Below, in pieces: positions 42,753-52,122 of a stretch of 64,000 nt of DNA. Where the stretch lies: the NCBI GenBank assembly GCA_910575155.1, contig CAJTDX010000014.1, positions 19,024-83,023 on the forward strand. Direction: 5' to 3'. Each line of letters begins with the position of its first letter. Position 1 is the stretch's first letter. The position numbers and the translations under genes were made by a program. The notes beneath the pieces are model-generated. The model searched no databases. It had not been told where the DNA came from and was given only the letters and a program-made list of their open reading frames with translations. This DNA comes from Lachnospiraceae bacterium. GTDB lineage: Bacteria; Bacillota; Clostridia; Lachnospirales; Lachnospiraceae.

Positions 42753-44144
42753 ATGTGCAAAAATGTATACAAAATTAACTTCAAACAGCCAATTCATCTT
42801 CATTTTATCGGTATCGGCGGGATCAGCATGAGCGGCCTGGCCGAAATTTTACTGCAGGAAGGATTCCATATTTCCGGCTCGGACTCCCGCAAATCCCCAT
42901 TAACAGAAAAACTGACGTCGCTCGGCGCCGTAATCTATTATGGACAGCGCGCTTCGAATATACAGGAAGGGACTGCGGCCGTCGTCTATACCGCTGCCAT
43001 TCATCCCGATAATCCTGAACTGAAAGCGGCGATGGAGCAGCGGATTCCCACTCTGACCCGCGCCCAGCTTTTAGGACAGATTATGGAGAATTACCGACAG
43101 TCTGCGGCTGTCTCCGGCACCCATGGCAAGACTACTACTTCCTCTATGGCGGCCGATATCCTGCTGGAATCCTGCTGTGACCCCACAGTCTCCATAGGCG
43201 GCATATTAAAATCTATCGACGGTAATATCCGGGTTGGCAAATCCGATTTTTTCCTGACCGAAGCATGTGAATATACCAACAGTTTTTTAAATTTTTATCC
43301 GAAATATGCATTAATATTAAATATAGAAGAAGACCACATGGACTTTTTCAAAAATCTTGCTCAGATCCGCCGTTCGTTCCGGCAGTTTGCGCAAAACGTG
43401 CCCGCGGACGGCACTCTCATCATCAATGGAGAAATTGAAAATTACCAGGAAATCACCGAGGACCTCGCATGTAAAATTGTCACCTACGGCTTGACCCCTT
43501 CTAATTCATATTATGCAGACAACATTACTTTTAATACAGAAGGCTGCGGCGTCTTTTCGCTCATGTCCGACGGCGTCTCACTGGGCAGTATCCATATGCG
43601 TGTGCCCGGGATGCATAACGTCAGCAACGCCGTTGCCGCATGCGCCCTTGCGCTGGAAATGAAGCTGCCCTTTGAATCTGCCCGGACAGCGCTTGCACAT
43701 TTTGGCGGAACCGCCAGACGTTTTGAACATAAAGGAGACCTGGGCGGTATCGCCATTGTGGACGATTATGCGCACCACCCCACAGAAATCGCAGCCACGC
43801 TCAAAGCGGCTGAAAGCTGCGGCAGAAACCGCATTGTCTGCGTTTTCCAGCCTCATACCTATACCCGTACCAAAGCATTCCTGTCAGAGTTTGCTCAGGC
43901 GCTTTCCGCCGCCGATTTGATTGTGCTCGCAGATATTTATGCGGCCAGAGAACAGAATACCATCGGCATTTCTTCGCAGGATCTCCAGAAAGAGTTACAA
44001 AATCTGGGCAAAGAATGCTACTATTTTCCATCTTTCGACGAAATTGAAAATTTTTTATTAAAAAAATGTATAAACGGCGATTTGTTGATAACTATGGGCG
44101 CGGGGGACATTGTACAAGTAGGCGAACACCTTCTGGGGAACTAA
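42753..44144 (+). CDS. murC: UDP-N-acetylmuramate--L-alanine ligase MurC
   Basis: The product is 463 residues, adding L-alanine to UDP-MurNAc in the cytoplasm. The N-terminal Rossmann loop is FIGIGGISMSGLAEIL, the ATP-binding P-loop SGTHGKTTTSS (near 115), and the conserved DDYAHHPTEI lies near 332. The length is typical. It is the first of a plus-strand group murC, dnaD, dnaC, prs. DnaA-box sequence begins directly after its stop codon. Confidence 0.96.
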   Translation: MCKNVYKINFKQPIHLHFIGIGGISMSGLAEILLQEGFHISGSDSRKSPLTEKLTSLGAVIYYGQRASNIQEGTAAVVYTAAIHPDNPELKAAMEQRIPTLTRAQLLGQIMENYRQSAAVSGTHGKTTTSSMAADILLESCCDPTVSIGGILKSIDGNIRVGKSDFFLTEACEYTNSFLNFYPKYALILNIEEDHMDFFKNLAQIRRSFRQFAQNVPADGTLIINGEIENYQEITEDLACKIVTYGLTPSNSYYADNITFNTEGCGVFSLMSDGVSLGSIHMRVPGMHNVSNAVAACALALEMKLPFESARTALAHFGGTARRFEHKGDLGGIAIVDDYAHHPTEIAATLKAAESCGRNRIVCVFQPHTYTRTKAFLSEFAQALSAADLIVLADIYAAREQNTIGISSQDLQKELQNLGKECYYFPSFDEIENFLLKKCINGDLLITMGAGDIVQVGEHLLGN

Positions 44145-44319
44145 TTATCCACATTATCCACATTCCAATTGGGGAAAACTTTCCTTTTGGGATGTGGATT
44201 TTTAAGTTAACATAATATATTTTTCAAACTTTTCCCTTTCCTGACAAAATTTCTGCATTTATGAGGGTTTTCACTCGTTACCATAATATTTTTCCACCGG
44301 ATTATCCACATTATCCACA
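44145..44319. promoter_or_regulatory. DnaA-box cluster upstream of dnaD-dnaC
   Basis: Four perfect TTATCCACA DnaA boxes form two abutting pairs: 44145-44153 with 44154-44162, and 44302-44310 with 44311-44319. The pairs are in the same orientation and 157 bp apart. A degenerate inverted box, TGTGGATTT, lies at 44193-44201. The DNA between them is AT-rich. No dnaA or dnaN is in the window, so this is more likely a DnaA-binding regulatory or titration site than the origin itself. Confidence 0.75.
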
Positions 44320-44397
44320 AACTCCACATTTCCCCAATCCCTTGATTTTACTGGCATTGCAGGAAAAATTATGCTTCTCATTTTGGATTAAATGTGC

Positions 44398-44403
44398 TAT
44401 ACT
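44398..44403 (+). promoter_or_regulatory. Extended -10 promoter of dnaD-dnaC
   Basis: TGCTATACT forms an extended -10, about 80 bp before the dnaD ATG and 80 bp after the last DnaA box. Confidence 0.45.
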
Positions 44404-44481
44404 TTAAGCCACATAAAAATGTTCGATTTTTTCAGATATCTGATCCTAACAACGTCAAGAAGATTCAACCTGGAGGGTATT

Positions 44482-45528
44482 ATGGCTGATATTACATTAC
44501 ACAAAGACGATCATACGACTACAACTGTTGACAACCTTTTTATTGATCAATACATGACAGACGCGAACGGAGAATTTGTAAAAATCTACCTTTATCTCCT
44601 TCGCTGTATGAATTCCCCTGACTGCTGCTTTTCTATTTCCAGAACCGCAGACAAGTTCAACCACACAGAAAAGGATATCCAGCGCGCTTTAAAATACTGG
44701 GAAAAAATGAACCTCCTTCAGCTTGAATACGCGCAGGACGATTCCATTTCCGGCATTTATTTCCTGGAAACCCAGACGGCTGCCAGAGACGATGATTCCG
44801 TTCCCTTGAAAAAGACTTCCGCACCGGCCAGGAAAAGTTCCTACACAGCCGGCGAATTAAAGGCTTTTCGGGAAAAAGAAGAAGTGCAGGAGCTGATGTT
44901 CGTGGCTGAAAGCTATCTGGCAAGGCCCCTGACCTCTACAGATATCCAGAAACTGCTTTTCTGGTATGACGGTTTGTCATTTTCGGTCGATTTAATTGTA
45001 TATCTTATGGAATACTGCATTGCAGGTGGACATTCCAGCCTTCATTATATGGATAAAGTAGCCTTAAACTGGAAGGATGAGCAGATTAAGACCGTGGAAC
45101 AGGCAAAGCGCAGCTCCCAGACGCACAGCAAGCTTCACTACGCAGTACTCAAAGCCCTCGGCATCCAGAAGCGCAGTCTGGTTCCTGCTGAATTATCCTT
45201 TATCAACAAATGGAACCGGGAATATGGTTTCGGACAGGATATCATTACAGAAGCATGCAACCGCACCATCCTCGCCATCCATCAGCCCAGTTTCGAATAC
45301 ACTGACCGCATTCTCACCAGTTGGAAACGGCAGAACGTCAGGACTTCCGCTGATATTCACAAAGCCGACGAGGCATACCAGGCGGCCAAAGCGGCAGAAC
45401 GCACCCGTACGGTTACTTCCAGAAGCATAACCGGAAAATCATTAGCCGCCAACCGCTTTAACAGCTTTCCCCAGCGCACATATAATATGGAACAACTGGA
45501 AGCAAAATTATTAAATACCACAGGCTAA
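44482..45528 (+). CDS. dnaD: DnaD-domain replication initiation protein
   Basis: The product is 348 residues with the start at 44482, following CTGGAGGGTATT. An N-terminal winged-helix-like region (about 1-100) is followed by two copies of the DnaB2/DnaD C-terminal domain. Each copy carries the YxxxIxxxW-type motif: YMDKVALNW near residue 190 and YTDRILTSW near 275. DnaD-family proteins bridge origin-bound DnaA and helicase loading in Firmicutes. It is 10 bp upstream of the loader gene, and the TAAGGAGG of its stop region serves as the ribosome-binding site of that gene. Confidence 0.9.
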   Translation: MADITLHKDDHTTTTVDNLFIDQYMTDANGEFVKIYLYLLRCMNSPDCCFSISRTADKFNHTEKDIQRALKYWEKMNLLQLEYAQDDSISGIYFLETQTAARDDDSVPLKKTSAPARKSSYTAGELKAFREKEEVQELMFVAESYLARPLTSTDIQKLLFWYDGLSFSVDLIVYLMEYCIAGGHSSLHYMDKVALNWKDEQIKTVEQAKRSSQTHSKLHYAVLKALGIQKRSLVPAELSFINKWNREYGFGQDIITEACNRTILAIHQPSFEYTDRILTSWKRQNVRTSADIHKADEAYQAAKAAERTRTVTSRSITGKSLAANRFNSFPQRTYNMEQLEAKLLNTTG

Positions 45529-45538
45529 GGAGGCATTT

Positions 45539-46540
45539 ATGGCTCTCAGCAATACTCAATATAACGCTCTGCTGCGCCGCTATGAAGCAAAGCAGCTGGA
45601 AAACCAGCATATTGTTATGGAGCGTATAAAGTCCGTATACCAGGAACTTCCCCGGCTTCTGGAAATTGACAACACCATTTCCTCACTCTCTGTCGCACAG
45701 GCCAAAAAACTGATTGACGGAGACAATAATGCTCTGCCGGAACTGCGCCGGCAGCTTCACCAGCTAATCCGGGAGAAGAAACAGCTCCTAACATCTCACG
45801 GCTATCCGGAACATTATTTTGATCCGCCGTATGGCTGCCCCGACTGTAAGGACACCGGCTATATCGGCGGACAAAAATGCCATTGTTTCCAGCAGGCTGC
45901 GATCGACCTGATCTATACGCAGTCCAATATCCGTCAGATTCTGAATACAGAGAATTTTCAGAACTTTTCTTATGATTATTATTCCAGGGAACAGACGAAC
46001 CCTGCCACCGGACTGTCCAGCCTTGACACGGCAAAACATGCCGTCCGCGAATGCCTGGATTTCGTCAAAACCTTTGACACAGAGTTTAAAAATCTCTTTT
46101 TCTACGGAGACACCGGCATCGGCAAAACCTATCTCTCCAACTGCGTGGCGAAAGAGCTTCTGGATTCCGGACATTCGGCAATTTATTTTACGGCTTCCTC
46201 CCTGTTCCATATTTTCGAAAAAAATGTCTTCGACAGAGAACGGGACGCCGGCAGAGATTACCAGAACATTTTCCAATGCGACCTTCTGATTATCGACGAT
46301 CTGGGTACAGAACTTTCTAATACGTTTACCGTTTCTCAGCTTTTTCTATGTCTCAATGAACGGATTTTACGGAGAAAATCAACGATAATCTCTACAAACC
46401 TTACCCTGAGGCAATTAGCCGACACTTATTCAGAACGCACATTTTCAAGAATTTCCAGCAATTATACCATGATCAAATTATTCGGCGACGACATCCGCAT
46501 CCAGAAAAAACTTAAAAGACAGCCTTGTAAAGATTCCTGA
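45539..46540 (+). CDS. dnaC: Helicase loader DnaC/DnaI-type AAA+ ATPase
   Basis: The product is 333 residues. An N-terminal helical region is followed by a four-cysteine cluster, CPDC...CHC (about 98-115), of the zinc-binding type seen in DnaI. The AAA+ domain has Walker A YGDTGIGKTYL (about 196) and Walker B LLIIDDLGTE (about 256), and a sensor-like arginine region near the end. It loads the replicative helicase and is co-transcribed with dnaD. Confidence 0.92.
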   Translation: MALSNTQYNALLRRYEAKQLENQHIVMERIKSVYQELPRLLEIDNTISSLSVAQAKKLIDGDNNALPELRRQLHQLIREKKQLLTSHGYPEHYFDPPYGCPDCKDTGYIGGQKCHCFQQAAIDLIYTQSNIRQILNTENFQNFSYDYYSREQTNPATGLSSLDTAKHAVRECLDFVKTFDTEFKNLFFYGDTGIGKTYLSNCVAKELLDSGHSAIYFTASSLFHIFEKNVFDRERDAGRDYQNIFQCDLLIIDDLGTELSNTFTVSQLFLCLNERILRRKSTIISTNLTLRQLADTYSERTFSRISSNYTMIKLFGDDIRIQKKLKRQPCKDS

Positions 46541-46553
46541 GTAATGGTATAAT
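46525..46553 (+). promoter_or_regulatory. Promoter of prs
   Basis: TTGTAA (46525-46530) and TATAAT (46548-46553) are spaced by 17 bases, with TGG extending the -10. It overlaps the 3' end of dnaC. Confidence 0.65.
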
Positions 46554-46618
46554 CGTTTTGTTTTTTAATCTTTAGTTTTCAGAACACCAAAACATTTTCA
46601 CTATATATGGAGGACAAT

Positions 46619-47803
46619 ATGCAGCGCAATGAAAAAAATTATGAAACAATCCCTGCCGGTTCTTTAGGCGTGGTTTCCATGGCGGGATGCCAGGAACTGG
46701 GAAAAAAAGTGGACAAGTATCTGGTGACGTTCCGCGAAGAACGCGAACACCGGCATGTCAATGATATTGCTTTTCAGGGATATCATAAAAGCACTTACCT
46801 GGTGGACTGCTCCACTCCCCGTTTTGGAACCGGAGAGGCAAAGGGAATTATCAACGAATCCGTCCGCGGCTTTGATCTGTATCTGATGGCGGATGTTACC
46901 AACTACAGCCTGACTTATACCGTCTGCGGCCATGAAAATCATATGTCCCCGGACGATCACTATCAGGACCTCAAGCGCATCATTGCCGCAGTGGGAGGCA
47001 AGGCGAGACGAATTACCGTGATTATGCCGTTCCTCTATGAAAGCCGCCAGCACAAACGTACTTCAAGAGAATCTCTCGATTGTGCTCTTGCTCTGCAGGA
47101 ACTGACGAATATGGGCGTGGACAATATCATTACCTTTGACGCGCATGATCCCCGTGTCCAGAACGCAATCCCCCTTCACGGATTTGAGACCGTTCAGCCA
47201 GCCTACCAGTTTATCAAAAGCATCCTCAACGAAGTCGACGACCTGCAGATTGACAGCGATCATATGATGGTAATCAGCCCTGACGAAGGCGGAACCAACC
47301 GGGCTGTTTATCTTGCCAATGTACTGGGACTGGACATGGGTATGTTCTACAAACGCCGGGATTACAGCAAAATTGTGGATGGACGCAATCCTATTGTGGC
47401 GCACGAATTTCTGGGCGCCTCTGTGGAAGGCAAAGACGTGCTGATTATCGACGATATGATCTCCTCCGGAGACAGCATGATCGATGTTGCCACAGAACTG
47501 AAAAAGCGAAAGGCGGCGCGTATTTTCGTAGTATCTACCTTCGGACTGTTTACGAACGGACTGGAAAAATTTGACAAGGCTGTGGAAGAAGGCATGATCT
47601 ACAAAGTAGTATCCACCAACCTTACTTACCAGACGCCGGAACTTCTGAGTAAACCTTATTACATCAACTGCGATATGAGCAAATATATCGCTTACATTAT
47701 TGACACGCTCAACCATGATCTTTCCATCAGCGATCTCCTGGATCCCTATGAGCGTATTGAATCTCTGGTGAAAAAATATAAGGCGGACAGAAACGGCAAA
47801 TAA
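46619..47803 (+). CDS. prs: Ribose-phosphate pyrophosphokinase (long divergent form)
   Basis: The product is 394 residues; the start at 46619 follows ATGGAGGACAAT. It makes PRPP from ribose 5-phosphate and ATP for nucleotide, His and Trp synthesis. The PRPP-binding loop VLIIDDMISSGDSM is intact. The catalytic region reads PFLYESRQHKRTSRES instead of the usual PYxxYARQDRK, and the protein is about 75 residues longer than classical Prs (about 315). This form is seen in Lachnospiraceae. Regulation by ADP may differ. It has its own promoter and terminator. Confidence 0.9.
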   Translation: MQRNEKNYETIPAGSLGVVSMAGCQELGKKVDKYLVTFREEREHRHVNDIAFQGYHKSTYLVDCSTPRFGTGEAKGIINESVRGFDLYLMADVTNYSLTYTVCGHENHMSPDDHYQDLKRIIAAVGGKARRITVIMPFLYESRQHKRTSRESLDCALALQELTNMGVDNIITFDAHDPRVQNAIPLHGFETVQPAYQFIKSILNEVDDLQIDSDHMMVISPDEGGTNRAVYLANVLGLDMGMFYKRRDYSKIVDGRNPIVAHEFLGASVEGKDVLIIDDMISSGDSMIDVATELKKRKAARIFVVSTFGLFTNGLEKFDKAVEEGMIYKVVSTNLTYQTPELLSKPYYINCDMSKYIAYIIDTLNHDLSISDLLDPYERIESLVKKYKADRNGK

Positions 47804-47808
47804 TCAGA

Positions 47809-47843
47809 GAAGCCATCACACGTATTCCTCATGTGATGGCTTC
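47809..47843 (+). terminator. Terminator after prs
   Basis: A perfect 12-bp stem (47809-47820 with 47832-47843) is followed by TTATTATG. It also faces the end of the BceB-like gene. Confidence 0.8.
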
Positions 47844-47858
47844 TTATTATGTTATGTT

Positions 47859-49856
47859 TTATTCCACAATCCTGTAGTAAGATTTTGCCGTAATTCCATA
47901 TACAACTGCGTAAATCACTGCAAAGATCCCTACCGTTCCCACGGTACAAACAGCGAACAACGGCATATCCGCCATGCCAAACAGCAGAATCAGACGGTTG
48001 ATCATTGGAAATGCTGCCAGAAGATGAACACATGCCATCAACAGCGGGAAGAAAAACACTTTCAGGATCTGACTTCGAATGGACGCGCGCACTTCTTTCT
48101 TGCTCATGCCGACCTTTTGCATAATCTCAAATCTTGTTTTATCCTCATATCCTTCTGATACCTGTTTATAATAAATAATCAAAGTAGTTGCCATAAGGAA
48201 TACAAAGCCTAAGAACACTCCCAAAAACAGAAATCCGCCGCAGAAAATCATAAAATCTTCTCTGTTTTGCACTCTGGTTTCCACCCTGACTATCATCTCA
48301 TTTTCTGCATCGCCTGCTTTAATCAATTCAGAAATACGATTTGCACAGGCAATTTCCTGCTCTTCTGTTCCATCTATATCCACGCCAACGTTATATACAA
48401 TCTGGCTGGCGCGTTCTCCATAGACAGATTTCTGAATCTCATACAGGTCCATCAATACCTTCTCATCTTTCACCACCAGAAAATATATGTCGCAAACCGC
48501 TTCCATTTTCATATCCGTCAAAAACAGTTCTGATAAATATTCTTTAATCTGAAATGTCTGATCTTTGAAATGATATTGCCGCTCCTCTTTATCTCCATTC
48601 GACGTAAAAACCAGTACCTCATCTTCCTCAAGCTCTGCTTCTTTTCCGCCCATGCGCTGATAATCTTCCAGAGTGATCCACTCGACTATACTTATTTTTC
48701 CCTTCGGAGTATTCATTCCATCAGCTTTTTCAATATTGAGATTTTCTTTATCCTTATAAACAGTACAGGATAAATCTGTATAATAAAGCATCTCTTCGAT
48801 ATCAATGCTCAAATCAGCGGCTGCCTGCACGATTTTTTCTTTTACACTATTTTTTTCATTCTCTTCCAAATCATATCCTGTAATATTAATTTCCATAGGA
48901 TAACGGTTTTTCATAGAAGCGTCCACTCCCATATACAGAGAAATCGTTCCAGACACCATCACCAGCACCATGGTACTCAGAATACAAATATTACTTAATC
49001 CCACCGCATTCTGCTTCATACGGTAAATCATGCCGGATACTGACGTAAAATGCCTGGTCTTATAATAATAATTTTTATTCCTGCGCAGCAGTTTTAAAAT
49101 GGCAATGCTGCCTGCTGTAAACAGACAATATGTTCCCAGAATTACAAGGAGTACCGCCACAAAAAACAGCAGCAGCGTGCCCACGGGGTCTTCAACAAAA
49201 ATGGCGATGCCATATCCGCCTCCCAGCGCAAGTATACCGATCACCGTAAGCAGCCAGCGGGTTTTGGGTTCTTTTTCTCCATGATTTGCACTTTGCAGCA
49301 ATTCTATCGGCTTGGCCTTCTGTACCTGAAACAGGTTGTAAATCAGCGTCACGCCGAAAATACATAAAAATAAAATAACTGTACTTACTATTGCGTCTGT
49401 CGAAATATAGAATCCAAAAGGCACTTCCAATTTTACCAGACGCAAAAGTACCATAGTCACCAGCTTATTCAGCAGCAATCCCGCCGCAACTCCCAGAAAA
49501 ATACTGGTACACGCCACCATTATGCTTTCCCAGAACATCATTTTTCCAATATGACGTTTTTCCATGCCCAATATATTAAACAAACCAAATTCTTTCTTAC
49601 GCCGCTTCATCAGAAAACTGTTGGTATAAAATAAAAAGATTACGGCAAAAATTGCAATCACTCCGCAGCCCAGGCCCAGAATAAGCTCCAGATCACCGCT
49701 GCCAGGCATTTCCTTAATTCCTTCATCCCTGGAAATAGCCCCCATAATGTAGTACATGGCACTGGTTCCTATGACCGCCAGAACATAAGGCAGATACAGC
49801 CTTGCATTTTTCTTTAAATTGCTGAAGGCAAGCCTTCCATAAAAAAATCTATTCAT
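47859..49856 (-). CDS. BceB-type ABC transporter permease
   Basis: The product is 665 residues with the start ATG at 49856, overlapping the end of the ATPase gene. The layout is the ten-helix BceB plan. One N-terminal helix is followed by an FtsX cluster of three (about 55-165), further helices near 200-300, a large extracytoplasmic domain (about 310-525) and three C-terminal helices. The motif FLMKRRKKEFGLFNILGMEKR near residue 85 is typical. BceAB systems remove bacitracin, lantibiotics or similar peptides from their lipid targets and also signal to a BceRS kinase; no such two-component genes are adjacent. Confidence 0.88.
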   Translation of the reverse strand: MNRFFYGRLAFSNLKKNARLYLPYVLAVIGTSAMYYIMGAISRDEGIKEMPGSGDLELILGLGCGVIAIFAVIFLFYTNSFLMKRRKKEFGLFNILGMEKRHIGKMMFWESIMVACTSIFLGVAAGLLLNKLVTMVLLRLVKLEVPFGFYISTDAIVSTVILFLCIFGVTLIYNLFQVQKAKPIELLQSANHGEKEPKTRWLLTVIGILALGGGYGIAIFVEDPVGTLLLFFVAVLLVILGTYCLFTAGSIAILKLLRRNKNYYYKTRHFTSVSGMIYRMKQNAVGLSNICILSTMVLVMVSGTISLYMGVDASMKNRYPMEINITGYDLEENEKNSVKEKIVQAAADLSIDIEEMLYYTDLSCTVYKDKENLNIEKADGMNTPKGKISIVEWITLEDYQRMGGKEAELEEDEVLVFTSNGDKEERQYHFKDQTFQIKEYLSELFLTDMKMEAVCDIYFLVVKDEKVLMDLYEIQKSVYGERASQIVYNVGVDIDGTEEQEIACANRISELIKAGDAENEMIVRVETRVQNREDFMIFCGGFLFLGVFLGFVFLMATTLIIYYKQVSEGYEDKTRFEIMQKVGMSKKEVRASIRSQILKVFFFPLLMACVHLLAAFPMINRLILLFGMADMPLFAVCTVGTVGIFAVIYAVVYGITAKSYYRIVE

Positions 49857-50616
49857 GTTTACCACCGCCTGTCGTAATTACTGTAAGGGTATCAGAAATT
49901 TTCTGATACATATCCTCGTCGCTGCCAGATCCCTTATATATCTGGTGGAATACCTGGCCGTCCTTGATAAACAGCACCCTTTTGGCACAGCTTGCCGCCT
50001 TAATGGAGTGCGTGACCATCAAAATCGTCTGTCCTTCCTCATTGATACTCTGAAACATGGATAGAAGGCTCTCGGACGCTTTGGAATCCAACGCTCCGGT
50101 AGGTTCATCTGCAAGGATGATCTGGGGATTGGTTATCAAGGCCCGCGCTACTGCTGCGCGCTGCTTTTGTCCTCCGGACACTTCGTAGGGATATTTGCCG
50201 AGAATTTCGTTGATCCCCAGCTTTCCGGCAATTGGCATTAAGCGGCTGCGCATCTCATTGTAGCTCTTCCCGGCAAGTACCAGCGGAAGGAAAATATTAT
50301 CCTGAACACTGAAGGTATCTAAGAGATTAAAATCCTGAAATACAAAGCCCAGATTCTGTCTCCGGAATGCAGACAATTCCCGTTCCCGGATTGCAGAGAG
50401 ATTTTTTCCATTTAAAAGCACCTGCCCGGCAGTTACTTTATCCAGCGCCGCCAGAATGTTCAAAAGCGTCGTCTTGCCTGATCCGGACTCTCCCATAATC
50501 GCCACATATTCGCCCTTTTCCACGGAAAATGTCACGTCTGATAACGCCTGTACCTGGTTTCCCCCAAATCGGGTGGTATATACTTTTTTTACATTGTTTA
50601 CTTCCAATATTGCCAT
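49849..50616 (-). CDS. BceA-type ABC transporter ATP-binding protein
   Basis: The product is 255 residues. Walker A is GESGSGKTTLL, signature VSGGQKQRAAVARAL, Walker B IILADEPTGALD, H-loop MVTHSIKAAS. AAAAGGAGG precedes the ATG. It forms a transporter with the BceB-type permease whose start it overlaps. A large hairpin occupies its upstream region. Confidence 0.93.
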   Translation of the reverse strand: MAILEVNNVKKVYTTRFGGNQVQALSDVTFSVEKGEYVAIMGESGSGKTTLLNILAALDKVTAGQVLLNGKNLSAIRERELSAFRRQNLGFVFQDFNLLDTFSVQDNIFLPLVLAGKSYNEMRSRLMPIAGKLGINEILGKYPYEVSGGQKQRAAVARALITNPQIILADEPTGALDSKASESLLSMFQSINEEGQTILMVTHSIKAASCAKRVLFIKDGQVFHQIYKGSGSDEDMYQKISDTLTVITTGGGKHE

Positions 50617-50699
50617 AATGTCCTCCTTTTCAGCTCTGTCTGCTGCCCGCCAGATGTTTTCACTAAAATATCATATAAGACTCTGATTTACAACAATCA

Positions 50700-50754
50700 G
50701 GCAGGGCAATTTCTGTTTCTGAAACCAGTATAACGAAACAGACTTTGCCCTGCC
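50700..50754. promoter_or_regulatory. Long hairpin between the FtsX operon end and bceA
   Basis: The outer arms GGCAGGGCAA (50700-50709) and TTGCCCTGCC (50745-50754) enclose inner arms TCTGTTTC (50712-50719) and GAAACAGA (50735-50742). Neither strand has a proper T-tract. It could end the upstream operon, which stops at 50833, or be a control hairpin in front of bceA. The rest of 50617-50832 shows no gene. Confidence 0.55.
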
Positions 50755-50832
50755 TTAACTTTGACTTACATTTTGGAGTTTTTTCTTACGATTTTGTAAG
50801 AATTGCCGTTACATCACCGCCAATCGGGAAAT

Positions 50833-52119
50833 CTACTGGACTGTTAACAGCTCTTTCGGCGATTTTCGAAATATTTTCATCAGGGACGCCACCGTTACCA
50901 GAGCCGTCAACATTGTTCCGGCTGCGCCCACAAGCGCAAAACTGCCCGCTGCAAGCTGAATCTCCCCTATTGCCGAAACACTTTTTATCACCTGGCATGA
51001 AAGCTGCACCGCTAACGCTGCAACCATATAGCCTGTGACAAACAGTACCTCGTTCTCAAAAAACAACTGCAAAAATATATCCTTTTTGGAACAGCCAATC
51101 GAGAGCAGTATGGCCATTTCATGTATTCTCTCATGATTCCACATAGTCAGAAGCACGATAAGAATCGACACGCAAATAACAACCACAATCAGCATAAATA
51201 CAAGAACTATTTTCTCCATGCGCGTCATTGGCTGCGCTGATTGTTCGTATTCTGCAGCATTGGTATTAATAAAAAAGTTCTCCCAATGATAACCGGGTAA
51301 TGAAATGATCTTATCATACATATCAGAAAGCTGTGCCGGATCAGAAACTCTCAGTGTAATGCCATTCGTATACTGAGGTTCCCTCAGATGGATATCCTCC
51401 AAAATTTCAAGACCGCTCTGTTCATCCACAAAAAGACAGTTTTCCACCATCTCACACTCTGCACGCTGACTGGAGCCTGTTTCACCTTCGCCGCCTTCCA
51501 ATGTAAATATGCCCACAATCTCATACTCATATGCGGCGCCGATTCCCTGTTTTGCAGATATAAGAAGATGGTCTGTGACAATGCCGGACACTTTATCCCC
51601 CAGAGACAGACCATTATACTCAGCGAGCGCTTCCGAAACAATCACCTTTTTTTCATCTTCTCTGGTCAGATGACGTCCTTCTTTGATGCGGTAATTCTCT
51701 ATGGAAAATTCACGTACAAACCTGCTGTCGCCGCATGAAATAAATTTTGCAATCTGAGCTGCCTCATCTCCCTGCGAAACAAGCAGTCCCGGAACAAGCA
51801 TAATATTTTCCATCGACAAATAAAACACATTTTTACCTGTCCAGCCCGTCGGCTTTACTTCCTCTGTCACATACTCTGCAAGCTGCGTCGACACAACAGA
51901 CTCCTCGGAAAGTGTCCGCTCAATGGTAAGACACGCGAAAAACTGTTCCCGGAGTTCTTTCAAAGAACTGTTTACCCCTTCTTCAAGAACAATTCCTGTC
52001 AATGTCAACAGCGAGAGTGTAAAAAAAGCCATTGCCAAAACTACTGCCTTTTTCCGTTCCCTATTAAGCCGAATGCTTATTCTTCTCCAGAGCGTCATAC
52101 GCTGGATCTTATTTTGCAT
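50833..52119 (-). CDS. FtsX-type ABC permease, 428 residues
   Basis: The N-terminal helix (about 25-48) is followed by an extracytoplasmic domain of about 260 residues with many acidic residues, then three helices (about 310-335, 355-380 and 395-418). This is the single-module FtsX/MacB permease plan. It lies 3 bp after an ATPase gene and is the last gene of the S8-protease operon. It is distantly related in plan, not closely in sequence, to the 503-residue permeases of the same island. It probably exports or extracts a peptide or lipid-linked substrate. Confidence 0.85.
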   Translation of the reverse strand: MQNKIQRMTLWRRISIRLNRERKKAVVLAMAFFTLSLLTLTGIVLEEGVNSSLKELREQFFACLTIERTLSEESVVSTQLAEYVTEEVKPTGWTGKNVFYLSMENIMLVPGLLVSQGDEAAQIAKFISCGDSRFVREFSIENYRIKEGRHLTREDEKKVIVSEALAEYNGLSLGDKVSGIVTDHLLISAKQGIGAAYEYEIVGIFTLEGGEGETGSSQRAECEMVENCLFVDEQSGLEILEDIHLREPQYTNGITLRVSDPAQLSDMYDKIISLPGYHWENFFINTNAAEYEQSAQPMTRMEKIVLVFMLIVVVICVSILIVLLTMWNHERIHEMAILLSIGCSKKDIFLQLFFENEVLFVTGYMVAALAVQLSCQVIKSVSAIGEIQLAAGSFALVGAAGTMLTALVTVASLMKIFRKSPKELLTVQ

Positions 52120-52122
52120 ACT

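Noticed and set aside
44145..44400. DnaA-box cluster considered as the chromosome origin
   Set aside because: No dnaA, dnaN, recF or gyrB is nearby, and most genes to the right continue on the minus strand rather than switching to leading-strand orientation.
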